Source: Bacteroides caccae
GTDB taxonomy: Bacteria > Bacteroidota > Bacteroidia > Bacteroidales > Bacteroidaceae
Reading direction: 5' to 3'
NCBI RefSeq assembly: GCF_002222615.2
Contig: NZ_CP022412.2
Location: 4,030,001 to 4,094,000, forward strand
Length of the DNA: 64,000 nt
A model generated the notes under the pieces. The model did not search any database. It was given only the letters and a program-made list of their open reading frames with translations, and was not told the DNA's origin. The translations under genes and the position numbers were made by a program. Below, piece after piece: positions 55,652 to 64,000 of this stretch. How positions within the stretch are numbered: position 1 is the stretch's first letter; each line of letters begins with the position of its first letter.

Positions 55652-58015
55652 TCAAAGAGGAATAACAACTTTATGTTCCTTCTGATTTCTGAAAATAACA
55701 AGCTCTGCCTTTTTACTTGTATCCACGTGCTTCAACGCCTCCTCCATATCATCTAAATTATTGACCGGCTTTCCATTTACACTAAGAATAACATCATTCG
55801 AAGCAATAAAATCTCGGACTTGATTACTACCTAAGACATCTACAGAAACGACATAAACTCCCCGTTCCGTATCCATACCCGTAGCAGAACGTTCCTCCAA
55901 TGTATCCAGATTCTTAAACGTTACCCCTTTCCAAAACATCGTTTTAGTATCCGTTGCATGACCTGCCACAAGCGGAACGGGCATCACAGGACTTGCAGCC
56001 AACCGTTTCAAACGAGAAGACAGCACTCCGAAATTATTCATCGGAAAATTACGGAATCCTCCTTTGGTTACGACTTCAGAATCGTCAGCTACATTAAAAT
56101 TACCTTTCGCAGCATCCATAAACTTGACTGTGGTTACTATAGAATGAGCATCCCCACCAAGTTGGCGAGCTGCAAGATACGCCAAACTGTCTGCAAATAT
56201 GTTATAATCTACCTCTCTGCCCCAACCACGCACACTTATAGGTTTATATTTGGTCATTACAATGTTACGTGAAAAGACATCTCCGCTATTTTTAAACCAC
56301 AAATGCGGGTGAAGCGTATTATTGACGATAATATTATTCTCAACAGTCCGATAAAACCCTTCACGCAATTTAATACCGCCATTCAAACAAAGATTATTGT
56401 AAATCTGGTAATTACTGGAACCATCGTCCAAGTCTATATCCCATCCTCTATCACAACGCAAACGATTATGGCGGATAATGATAGGTTCGACCACGTCTGC
56501 CAAAATCAACGCAGGCTTTTCATTCGTTATTTGCGTCATTACATTATAATTCGGATGCCAGAAACGGTCACGCCCCCAGGAGTTGATAGTTCCATGGTCA
56601 CCTGTTTCCTTCACGGTATTAAAAATGTCATTGTATTCGATAATATGTCCTCCCCATGTGCCTTCGCTGATATTAATTCCGGCACGGGGAGTATTGTAAA
56701 TACTGTTATGACTTACCGTTATGTTGCGACACATGGAAAGCTCCACTCCGGTAATCTGCTTTTCAAACAAACCGATTGTACATATCAAGTTATCAGAGAC
56801 CTCGCAATAAGCAGGATGATTGTCATTCTGAGGCCCTTTCGTATAATCCATTTTATCCAAAGGAACAAATTTCCCATACCTAAAACTCGGCGAACGTACT
56901 CCCGCCACATCCCCGACGAAGCAAATGGCACTGGCTCCGATAGAAGTCAGATAAGAACCGGTCACTGCCGAATAGCGATTATATTTATCAAAAAAGACAC
57001 CATTCCCTCCTACGTTATGGATATAACAATCACGCAGAGCACATTTTTCCGTTCCCCTGAAAACAACGGTTCCTCCCCGATATATTGTCCAGTCCGAGCG
57101 GAGCAGAGGCTCATACTGTTCCATAAAGGTCCGTATCGTTTGTGTCAGCTCAATTCCTTGAATCGTTATGTTCTTCACCGGCTCGGATGAAGTTCCCGCA
57201 AACTCAATCAAGTTTTTAAGTTGCGGGGTCTCAAACGTCAGTTCGTTTATTTTTTCATCAGGTAAAGGATAATAATACAACCAGCCTTCTTTTTTATCAT
57301 AGTACCATTCTCCCGGAGCATCCAATTCTTCAAAGATATTCTCCACCATCCTGTTTTCATTATGGATTCCCATAGGACGGTTATTCTGCCAACCACCTTC
57401 CAGCTGTAACTCTCCCTTTTCATTTTTGCCTGTAATACGATAATGAAAATCACCCCAATCATGTTTATGCATGGCATGAAGGTATCCCCCTTCCGGGCAT
57501 TTCCATTTTTTTACTCGTTCCGGGGCTGTTGCCAAAGCAGATGTGCCATTAAAACGAACAGCTTTTTCATCATAATTAGGGTAACGTGCCATAGATTTCA
57601 ATTCTCCATTTACGAAAAGCATATCCATAACCGGACTTCCTTTCACTACAGCCCGCATGATACCGTTTTTATATTTCTCCCATTTCAAGTCCAGTACAAT
57701 CCCACTCGACAGTACGGTTTTCTCTCCGGGATAATTCTTTATTATCAATTCTTTCGAATCATTTCCATCATCAGAAGTCAGCATCAAGGGCTTATCTAAA
57801 ACATATTTCCCCTCCCGCAAGTAAATTGTAGTGCTATTTTGATCCTTTCGGGCTTTTTCGACAGCTTCGTGAATTGAATGAAAAGGAGCCGACTGACTAC
57901 CATCTCCCCCCGATGATGCGTGAGGAGAAACGTAGTATATTGATTGAGCATAAATACCTATAAATGGTATCATTGACAGAAAAAGAAGAAGTGTTTTTAT
58001 TCTTTGTGTTTTCAT
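55652..58015 (-). CDS. Secreted right-handed beta-helix protein with C-terminal PDZ domain
   Basis: A 787-aa exported protein (signal KTQRIKTLLLFLSMIPFIGIY). The N-terminal block YYVSPHASSGGDGSQSAPF and HSIHEAVEKARKDQNSTT is the entry of parabolic beta-helix carbohydrate enzymes similar to the GH141 or polysaccharide-lyase type. Central asparagine/glycine ladders (ISHNSIYNTPRAGINISEG type motifs) form the helix. The last 85 residues look like a PDZ domain: GVYVVSVDVLGSNQVRDFIA and NDVILSVNGKPVNNLDDME. A PDZ domain on an exported helix is unusual. Substrate is unknown. Confidence 0.75.
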   Translation of the reverse strand: MKTQRIKTLLLFLSMIPFIGIYAQSIYYVSPHASSGGDGSQSAPFHSIHEAVEKARKDQNSTTIYLREGKYVLDKPLMLTSDDGNDSKELIIKNYPGEKTVLSSGIVLDLKWEKYKNGIMRAVVKGSPVMDMLFVNGELKSMARYPNYDEKAVRFNGTSALATAPERVKKWKCPEGGYLHAMHKHDWGDFHYRITGKNEKGELQLEGGWQNNRPMGIHNENRMVENIFEELDAPGEWYYDKKEGWLYYYPLPDEKINELTFETPQLKNLIEFAGTSSEPVKNITIQGIELTQTIRTFMEQYEPLLRSDWTIYRGGTVVFRGTEKCALRDCYIHNVGGNGVFFDKYNRYSAVTGSYLTSIGASAICFVGDVAGVRSPSFRYGKFVPLDKMDYTKGPQNDNHPAYCEVSDNLICTIGLFEKQITGVELSMCRNITVSHNSIYNTPRAGINISEGTWGGHIIEYNDIFNTVKETGDHGTINSWGRDRFWHPNYNVMTQITNEKPALILADVVEPIIIRHNRLRCDRGWDIDLDDGSSNYQIYNNLCLNGGIKLREGFYRTVENNIIVNNTLHPHLWFKNSGDVFSRNIVMTKYKPISVRGWGREVDYNIFADSLAYLAARQLGGDAHSIVTTVKFMDAAKGNFNVADDSEVVTKGGFRNFPMNNFGVLSSRLKRLAASPVMPVPLVAGHATDTKTMFWKGVTFKNLDTLEERSATGMDTERGVYVVSVDVLGSNQVRDFIASNDVILSVNGKPVNNLDDMEEALKHVDTSKKAELVIFRNQKEHKVVIPL

Positions 58016-58046
58016 ATAATATAATTATTTTGACTATAAATATGAA

Positions 58047-58054
58047 CAAAGATA
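58047..58054 (-). promoter_or_regulatory. -7 box of the beta-helix/PDZ gene
   Basis: Minus-strand TATCTTTG, exact consensus, 31 bases before the ATG. Confidence 0.55.
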
Positions 58055-58160
58055 GCTTAAATAAAATACTCTACTAACGATAAATGAAAATTTAACAATC
58101 TCAGGTAACCAATGGGATGAATCCTATATCAAAAACAACCAAGCCCACAGCATTCCTTTT

Positions 58161-59360
58161 TCAATGAGTCGGAGCAACCAACATCCACGCCCGGTAACAG
58201 CTTCTCTTATGGACAGGCACCAAAGGTAAATAGCCGGAGCACACTTTCCCCTCCCTGATTTCCAACGGATAAGTGGCCGACATCCGTTCATGTTCCTTCA
58301 AAGCTTCCCCCTCCGAGGGATGATAATCAATTCCCGAACATCCTGCTGAATCCGGATGTACATAGCAGTCATACAGGAAACGCGTCATGACTCCCATATT
58401 CATGCGCAGATTTATTTCTACGCAAGGATGAATCCGAAAAGCTGTTTTTTCATTTTCCGGGAACCGGCAAATCATCATATCAACTCCCAGATAACCTTTA
58501 TAAACAGAGCTTACCGACTTAGAAAGCTCACACTTCAAACGACTCTCCAAGTCCGTCAAAGCCCCTAAAGGTACGTATTGTGAAAGTTTCCCCCGGATTG
58601 CCTCATTAGAGAGCAGGTAGTTTCCTTCATACATTCCACTCTTTCCGGTACGGAAAAGAGAATATCCGACAAACGTCACTTCACCTGCCCCGTCAGAATA
58701 AAACTCCAAAGCAAAATCCTCTACCTTATTATATATGGGTTCCGCAATAACCCCTCCCTGTAAAGCAGCCACACGCGTGCACCAACCGGAGATAAAAGGA
58801 GTAAATGTACCTTTGCACCAGTTTAACCCTTTCCCACTTCCCGAAAGCGGAGCTTTCAACAAACACCCTTCCCGTTCTTCCACGAAAGATTTCCATTCTT
58901 CCGGCGTTTTCAGATAATAAGATTCTCCACAGAAATGTTCATTCAACTGTAGTTCAGGAAGTAACGATACGGACTTAGAACGGTGAGAGTACTCCCGCCA
59001 TACACTTATTTGTTGCATGGAAGGAAGTAGGGATTCATCCACTCCCAGTCCTGAAAGTCGTTTCCGTAAAGCCGCATCCCACCCCCAAGGACGGATATCC
59101 AATGCCGGTTCGGCAGCCAATTCCGGTTCCGTCATTAAATAGACCGGAATATCCAACAACTCCTGCATCCGCTTCAAATAATCGAGATTATAAGAAGAAG
59201 AAGCCAGCACCGCACTTCCCCGTTCCGCATACCACACAGGAAGCAAAGCCAGTTCGGAAGCCATACGCCTGGCAGAAGCCGGCGGCATATAATTCGTTTC
59301 ACCACTTGCCAACGCCAAATCATGCTCCGGATTGAATATATAAAGAGTCTTTTTAGCCAT
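58161..59360 (-). CDS. Conserved ATP-grasp-like protein, function unknown
   Basis: A 399-aa soluble protein beginning AKKTLYIFNPEHDLALASGE. The C-terminal part has ATP-grasp-like features: VIAEPIYNKVEDFALEFYSD, LFRTGKSGMYEGNYLLS and an HPCVEINLRMNMGVM metal-site segment resembling the E-x-N ligand. No partner enzyme is adjacent. The start at 59360 is favoured because the promoter -7 box lies at 59388-59395, upstream of it and overlapping an earlier possible ATG at 59390. Confidence 0.65.
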   Translation of the reverse strand: MAKKTLYIFNPEHDLALASGETNYMPPASARRMASELALLPVWYAERGSAVLASSSYNLDYLKRMQELLDIPVYLMTEPELAAEPALDIRPWGWDAALRKRLSGLGVDESLLPSMQQISVWREYSHRSKSVSLLPELQLNEHFCGESYYLKTPEEWKSFVEEREGCLLKAPLSGSGKGLNWCKGTFTPFISGWCTRVAALQGGVIAEPIYNKVEDFALEFYSDGAGEVTFVGYSLFRTGKSGMYEGNYLLSNEAIRGKLSQYVPLGALTDLESRLKCELSKSVSSVYKGYLGVDMMICRFPENEKTAFRIHPCVEINLRMNMGVMTRFLYDCYVHPDSAGCSGIDYHPSEGEALKEHERMSATYPLEIREGKVCSGYLPLVPVHKRSCYRAWMLVAPTH

Positions 59361-59387
59361 ACCAAATGCAATCAATGCTTTATTCTG

Positions 59388-59395
59388 CAAATATA
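59388..59395 (-). promoter_or_regulatory. -7 box of the ATP-grasp-like gene
   Basis: Minus-strand TATATTTG, exact consensus. It places the transcript start just before the chosen ATG. Confidence 0.6.
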
Positions 59396-59467
59396 TACAG
59401 GAAATAAACAGGAATCTTCACAATAAAGAGAAAGTTGTATTTAAAAGCACATTTTTGCTATCTCTAC

Positions 59468-59498
59468 TTTGCAAATCCTAAAAAAAGCACTATATTTG
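59468..59498 (+). promoter_or_regulatory. Promoter of the AAA ATPase gene
   Basis: -33 TTTG at 59468-59471 and -7 TATATTTG at 59491-59498, 19 bases apart. Both match the consensus. The leader is about 20 bases. Confidence 0.7.
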
Positions 59499-59522
59499 CC
59501 ACCCGAAAAACAAAGAACTGAA

Positions 59523-60701
59523 ATGGAATCATTCTATCGCACACACGCTTACCTTGTTGAGCACACCAATGCCCCCGTTCGCCGCGATCTTATGGACGAG
59601 ATTGACTGGAGTGACCGCCTGATTGGTATCAAAGGGACACGTGGCGTAGGAAAAACCACTTTCCTTCTCCAATACGCCAAAGAGAAATTCGGAACCGACC
59701 GTTCCTGTCTGTTCATCAACATGAACAATTTCTATTTCTCGGGGCATAGCATCGTAGACTTTGCCAACGAGTTTCAGAAACGTGGTGGAAAAGTTCTGCT
59801 GATCGACCAAGTGTTTAAGCATCCCGAATGGAGCAAAGAACTCCGTATGTGCTACGACCGTTATCCGAACCTGAAAATCGTATTCACCGGTTCGTCCGTG
59901 ATGCGGCTGAAAGAAGAAAACCTCGAATTGCGTGATATTGCGAAAAGCTATAATCTTCGCGGATTCTCTTTCCGCGAATTTCTGAACCTGCAAACAGGTA
60001 TGAAATTCCGGGCGTACAGTCTCGAAGAGATTCTCAGTACACACGAACAGATTGCCAAAGGAGTGCTTTCCAAAGTACGTCCGCTGGATTACTTTCAGGA
60101 TTACCTGCATCATGGATTCTACCCCTTCTTCCTCGAAAAGCGTAACTTTTCGGAGAATCTGCTGAAGACAATGAACATGATGGTGGAAGTAGATATCCTG
60201 CTTATCAAACAAATTGAGCTGAAATATCTTTCAAAGATAAAAAAATTACTATATTTGTTGGCTGTCGACGGTCCGAAAGCTCCAAACGTCAGCCAACTGG
60301 CAAGCGACATACAGACATCCCGCGCAACGGTGATGAATTACATCAAGTATCTGGCAGATGCACGTCTCATTAATCTGGTTTATCCGAAAGGAGAAGAATT
60401 TCCCAAAAAACCGTCAAAGATTATGATGCACAACTCAAACTTGATGTATTCGATTTATCCGGTAAAGGTGGAGGAACAGGATGTACTTGAGACTTTCTTT
60501 GCCAACTCCTTATGGAAAGACCATAAAATACATAAAGGAGACAAAAATGCCTCTTTTATGGTGGATGAAGTAATGCCGTTCAAAATTTGCCCGGAAGGTA
60601 CAAAAATAAAAAATAACCCGGATGTGACGTACGCGTTGCAAAAGGCGGAAATAGGTCGGGGCAACCAGATACCTCTCTGGATGTTCGGCTTTTTATACTA
60701 A
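59523..60701 (+). CDS. AAA ATPase with DUF4143-type C-terminus
   Basis: A 392-aa soluble ATPase. Walker A is IKGTRGVGKTTFLLQ (Lys44). The Walker B position reads VLLIDQVFKHPEW (Asp95-Gln96) where relatives usually have Asp-Glu. A sensor-like FTGSSVMRL and the conserved YNLRGFSFREFLNL follow. A helix-turn-helix-like segment and ALQKAEIGRGNQIPLWMFG near the end match the DUF4143 half of this widespread bacterial ATPase family. Function is unknown. The start at 59523 follows the promoter; an upstream frame extension overlaps the -33 box. Confidence 0.85.
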   Translation: MESFYRTHAYLVEHTNAPVRRDLMDEIDWSDRLIGIKGTRGVGKTTFLLQYAKEKFGTDRSCLFINMNNFYFSGHSIVDFANEFQKRGGKVLLIDQVFKHPEWSKELRMCYDRYPNLKIVFTGSSVMRLKEENLELRDIAKSYNLRGFSFREFLNLQTGMKFRAYSLEEILSTHEQIAKGVLSKVRPLDYFQDYLHHGFYPFFLEKRNFSENLLKTMNMMVEVDILLIKQIELKYLSKIKKLLYLLAVDGPKAPNVSQLASDIQTSRATVMNYIKYLADARLINLVYPKGEEFPKKPSKIMMHNSNLMYSIYPVKVEEQDVLETFFANSLWKDHKIHKGDKNASFMVDEVMPFKICPEGTKIKNNPDVTYALQKAEIGRGNQIPLWMFGFLY

Positions 60702-60735
60702 CAAAGATTTATTTACTTAAATATTTAATTTAGTT

Positions 60736-63700
60736 ATGACTAAACAGAAGAAATTCATCACTTGTGACGGTAACCAAGCTGCAGCACATATCTCGTATAT
60801 GTTCTCTGAAGTAGCAGCTATCTATCCGATCACTCCTTCTTCGACTATGGCTGAGTACGTAGACGAATGGGCTGCCGCAGGACGTAAGAACATCTTCGGC
60901 GAAACAGTATTGGTGCAGGAAATGCAATCTGAAGGCGGTGCTGCCGGTGCAGTTCACGGTTCTCTCCAGGCTGGTGCGTTGACTACTACTTACACTGCTT
61001 CTCAGGGTCTTCTCCTGATGATCCCTAACATGTACAAAATTGCCGGTGAATTCTTGCCATGCGTATTCCATGTATCAGCGCGTACATTGGCTTCTCACGC
61101 ATTGTGTATCTTCGGTGACCATCAGGATGTAATGTCAGCTCGTCAGACTGGCTTTGCTATGTTGGCTGAAGGTTCTGTACAGGAAGTTATGGATTTGGCC
61201 GGTGTTGCTCACCTGTCTACTATCAAGTCACGCGTTCCTTTCATGAACTTCTTCGATGGTTTCCGTACTTCTCACGAAATCCAGAAGATCGAAATGTTGG
61301 AAAACGAAGATCTTGCTCCGCTGATTGATCAGGAAGCTTTGGCTGAATTCCGTGCCCGCGCACTGAATCCGATGAATCCGGTAGCCCGTGGTATGGCTGA
61401 AAACCCCGACCACTTCTTCCAACATCGTGAATCATGCAACAACTACTATGAAGCAGTTCCCGCTATCGTAGAAGAATACATGAATGAAATTTCTAAGATT
61501 ACAGGTCGCAAATACGGTTTGTTTGATTACTACGGAGCAGAAGATGCAGAACGCGTAATTATCGCTATGGGTTCTGTAACGGAAGCTGCACGCGAAGCTA
61601 TCGACTACTTGGTAGCAAACGGCGAAAAAGTGGGTATGGTTGCCGTACACTTGTATCGTCCGTTCTCTGCTAAACACTTCCTGGCTGCTGTACCTAAGAC
61701 TGCTAAGACTATTGCAGTTCTTGACCGTACTAAAGAACCGGGTGCTAACGGCGAGCCTTTGTATCTTGACGTTAAAGACTGCTTCTACGGTGCAGAAAAC
61801 GCTCCGGTTATCGTTGGCGGTCGCTACGGTCTGGGTTCTAAGGACACTACTCCTGCACAGATCCTTTCAGTATTCGAAAACCTGGCTATGCCGATGCCGA
61901 AGAACCACTTCACTATCGGTATCGTAGACGACGTTACTTTCACTTCTCTCCCTCAGAAAGAAGAAATCGCTTTGGGCGGCGAAGGTATGTTCGAAGCTAA
62001 ATTCTACGGTTTGGGTGCTGACGGTACGGTAGGTGCCAACAAGAACTCTGTTAAGATTATCGGTGACAACACCGACAAACACTGTCAAGCTTACTTCTCT
62101 TATGACTCCAAGAAGTCAGGTGGGTTCACTTGTTCTCACTTGCGTTTCGGTGATACTCCTATCCGTTCTACTTACTTGGTAAACACTCCGAACTTCGTTG
62201 CTTGTCACGTTCAGGCTTACCTGCACATGTACGACGTAACACGTGGTTTGCGTAAGAACGGTTCTTTCTTGCTGAACACTATTTGGGAAGGTGATGAACT
62301 GGCTAAGAACTTGCCGAACAAGGTTAAGAAGTATTTCGCACAGAACAACATTTCTGTATATTATATCAACGCAACTCAGATTGCACTGGAAATTGGTTTG
62401 GGCAACCGTACCAACACTATCCTCCAATCCGCATTCTTCCGTATCACAGGTGTAATCCCTGTAGAACAAGCTGTTGAGCAGATGAAAAAATTCATCGTTA
62501 AGTCTTACGGCAAGAAGGGTGAAGACGTTGTCAACAAGAACTATGCTGCCGTTGACCGTGGTGGTGAATACAAACAGCTGACTGTTGACCCTGCATGGGC
62601 TAACTTGCCGGATGATGCAAAAGTTGAAAACAACGACCCTGCATTCATCAATGAAGTAGTTCGTCCGATCAATGCACAAGACGGTGATTTGCTGCCGGTA
62701 TCTGCATTCAAGGGTATCGAAGACGGTACTTGGTATCAAGGTACTGCTAAATACGAAAAACGTGGTGTTGCTGCATTTGTTCCCGAATGGAATCCTGAAA
62801 ACTGTATCCAATGTAACAAGTGTGCATACGTTTGTCCTCACGCTTCTATCCGTCCGTTCGTTCTCGATGCAGAAGAACAGAAGGGTGCTCAGTTCGAACA
62901 ACTGAAAGCAGTAGGTAAAGTATTCGACGGTATGACATTCCGTATCCAAGTTGATGTTCTCGACTGTCTGGGTTGCGGAAACTGTGCTGACATCTGTCCG
63001 GGTAATCCGAAGAAGGGTGGCAAAGCATTGACCATGAAACATCTTGAAAGCCAATTGGCTGAAGCTGCTAATTGGGAATACTGCGCTAATAACGTGAAGA
63101 CTAAACAACACTTGGTTGACATCAAGTCTAACGTGAAGAACTCTCAGTTCGCTACTCCGTTGTTCGAGTTCTCAGGTGCTTGCTCCGGTTGTGGTGAAAC
63201 TCCGTACGTGAAGCTGATTTCTCAGTTGTTCGGTGACCGCGAAATGGTTGCTAACGCTACCGGATGTTCTTCTATCTACTCCGGTTCTGTTCCTTCTACT
63301 CCTTATACTAAGAACGAAAACGGTCACGGTCCTGCTTGGGCTAACTCACTGTTCGAAGACTTCTGCGAATTCGGTCTGGGTATGGAACTGGCTAACGAAA
63401 AGATGCGTGCACGTATCGTGAAGGTTATGAACGAAGCAATTGCTGCCGACTGCACTCCTGCTGACGTGAAAGAACTGTTCGCTGAATGGATCAACAATAT
63501 GCTGGATGCTGACAAGACGAAAGAATTGGCAGCTAAGATTATCCCGGTTGTCGAAGCTAACAAAGATAAATGTAATCACTGCAAACAAATCGCTGAACTG
63601 CAACAATATCTTGTTAAACGCAGCCAGTGGATTATCGGTGGTGACGGTGCTTCTTACGATATCGGTTACGGTGGTCTTGACCATGTAATCGCATCAGGTA

Positions 63701-64000
63701 AGGATGTTAACATCCTCGTTCTGGATACTGAGGTTTACTCTAACACAGGTGGTCAGTCTTCTAAGGCTACTCCGGTGGGTGCTATCGCTAAGTTTGCTGC
63801 TGCTGGTAAGCGCGTTCGTAAGAAAGACCTTGGTCTGATGGCTACTACTTACGGTTACGTATATGTTGCTCAGATTGCTATGGGTGCTGACCAGGCTCAA
63901 ACTCTGAAAGCTATCCGCGAAGCAGAAGCATATCCCGGACCATCTTTGATTATCGCTTACGCTCCGTGTATCAACCACGGTCTGAAAGCCGGTATGGGTA
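60736..64000 (+). CDS. nifJ: Pyruvate:ferredoxin (flavodoxin) oxidoreductase, 3' end outside window
   Basis: Oxidises pyruvate to acetyl-CoA and CO2, reducing ferredoxin; central to anaerobic energy metabolism. About 1088 codons are visible and the frame is still open at the window edge (full length near 1180). The N-terminal YPITPSSTMAEYVDEWAAAG and TASQGLLLMIPNMYKI are the substrate domain. Two 4Fe-4S motifs, CIQCNKCAYVCPH (62802-62840) and CLGCGNCADICPG (62964-63003), form the ferredoxin-like domain. CSGCGETPYVKL binds the third cluster region near thiamine diphosphate. Codon use is highly biased. Only 34 bases separate it from the ATPase gene. Confidence 0.97.
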   Translation, partial: MTKQKKFITCDGNQAAAHISYMFSEVAAIYPITPSSTMAEYVDEWAAAGRKNIFGETVLVQEMQSEGGAAGAVHGSLQAGALTTTYTASQGLLLMIPNMYKIAGEFLPCVFHVSARTLASHALCIFGDHQDVMSARQTGFAMLAEGSVQEVMDLAGVAHLSTIKSRVPFMNFFDGFRTSHEIQKIEMLENEDLAPLIDQEALAEFRARALNPMNPVARGMAENPDHFFQHRESCNNYYEAVPAIVEEYMNEISKITGRKYGLFDYYGAEDAERVIIAMGSVTEAAREAIDYLVANGEKVGMVAVHLYRPFSAKHFLAAVPKTAKTIAVLDRTKEPGANGEPLYLDVKDCFYGAENAPVIVGGRYGLGSKDTTPAQILSVFENLAMPMPKNHFTIGIVDDVTFTSLPQKEEIALGGEGMFEAKFYGLGADGTVGANKNSVKIIGDNTDKHCQAYFSYDSKKSGGFTCSHLRFGDTPIRSTYLVNTPNFVACHVQAYLHMYDVTRGLRKNGSFLLNTIWEGDELAKNLPNKVKKYFAQNNISVYYINATQIALEIGLGNRTNTILQSAFFRITGVIPVEQAVEQMKKFIVKSYGKKGEDVVNKNYAAVDRGGEYKQLTVDPAWANLPDDAKVENNDPAFINEVVRPINAQDGDLLPVSAFKGIEDGTWYQGTAKYEKRGVAAFVPEWNPENCIQCNKCAYVCPHASIRPFVLDAEEQKGAQFEQLKAVGKVFDGMTFRIQVDVLDCLGCGNCADICPGNPKKGGKALTMKHLESQLAEAANWEYCANNVKTKQHLVDIKSNVKNSQFATPLFEFSGACSGCGETPYVKLISQLFGDREMVANATGCSSIYSGSVPSTPYTKNENGHGPAWANSLFEDFCEFGLGMELANEKMRARIVKVMNEAIAADCTPADVKELFAEWINNMLDADKTKELAAKIIPVVEANKDKCNHCKQIAELQQYLVKRSQWIIGGDGASYDIGYGGLDHVIASGKDVNILVLDTEVYSNTGGQSSKATPVGAIAKFAAAGKRVRKKDLGLMATTYGYVYVAQIAMGADQAQTLKAIREAEAYPGPSLIIAYAPCINHGLKAGMG

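Noticed and set aside
62116..63111. Long antisense frame inside the PFOR gene (331 codons)
   Set aside because: It lies opposite a strongly biased, clearly homologous gene; the sequence has no family match and reflects codon bias of the sense strand.

Overview
The window is a contiguous chromosomal segment from a gut Bacteroides (Bacteroidota). The evidence is the gene content: a hybrid two-component regulator with a periplasmic propeller, GHL10 secreted proteins, a FecI/FecR-type sigma/anti-sigma pair, a Bacteroides-type pyruvate:ferredoxin oxidoreductase and the succinate-to-propionate Na+ pump. Many genes are also preceded by the Bacteroides -7 box TAnnTTTG, sometimes with a -33 TTTG. The species cannot be fixed from the sequence alone. 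No tRNA, rRNA, CRISPR, insertion sequence or prophage was recognised.

Layout. 1-8740 (+): end of an MFS transporter, endonuclease III, phosphoglycerate kinase, a substrate-binding lipoprotein with an outer-membrane porin, a DUF418 membrane protein and a large TPR protein. 8735-12368 (mostly -): Maf, KdsC-like phosphatase, Rossmann oxidoreductase, small membrane protein, nitroreductase, carbonic anhydrase, with a 70-codon gene (+) embedded. 12531-19872 (+): FemAB/GNAT-like protein, then the methylmalonyl-CoA epimerase/decarboxylase operon (mce, carboxyltransferase, LTD-OadG, biotin carrier, OadB) and a secreted TPR protein. 19957-22197: class II aldolase (-), ribosomal protein L31 type B and an unknown 135-aa protein. 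22502-27887 (+): RND efflux operon. 28006-31365 (-): a second biotin-dependent Na+ pump operon (OadG, OadA, OadB). 32041-37204 (-): FecR, ECF sigma, RF3, RmlD, a DUF4924-like protein, LysE family. 37672-46826 (+): PurL, a hybrid two-component regulator and split chromate transporter. 46997-60701: two GHL10 proteins, UvrA, CstA with a small partner and an outer-membrane protein, a beta-helix/PDZ protein, an ATP-grasp-like protein and an AAA ATPase. 60736-end (+): pyruvate:ferredoxin oxidoreductase, cut by the window edge.

Function. The core theme is central anaerobic metabolism: glycolysis (pgk, aldolase), pyruvate oxidation (PFOR), and two Na+-exporting decarboxylases. One of these finishes the succinate-to-propionate route. 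Envelope functions (porin, RND pump, CstA, GHL10 proteins) are interspersed.

The least explained material is intergenic. There are five consecutive inverted repeats at 31527-31859; a nested-hairpin, repeat-mosaic region at 55165-55651; two tandem arrays of unrelated sequence that share an exact 22-bp period (22264-22351 and 55301-55366); a 34-bp perfect palindrome upstream of purL; a possible 20-codon leader ORF abutting rpmE2; and an apparently leaderless gene at 12531.
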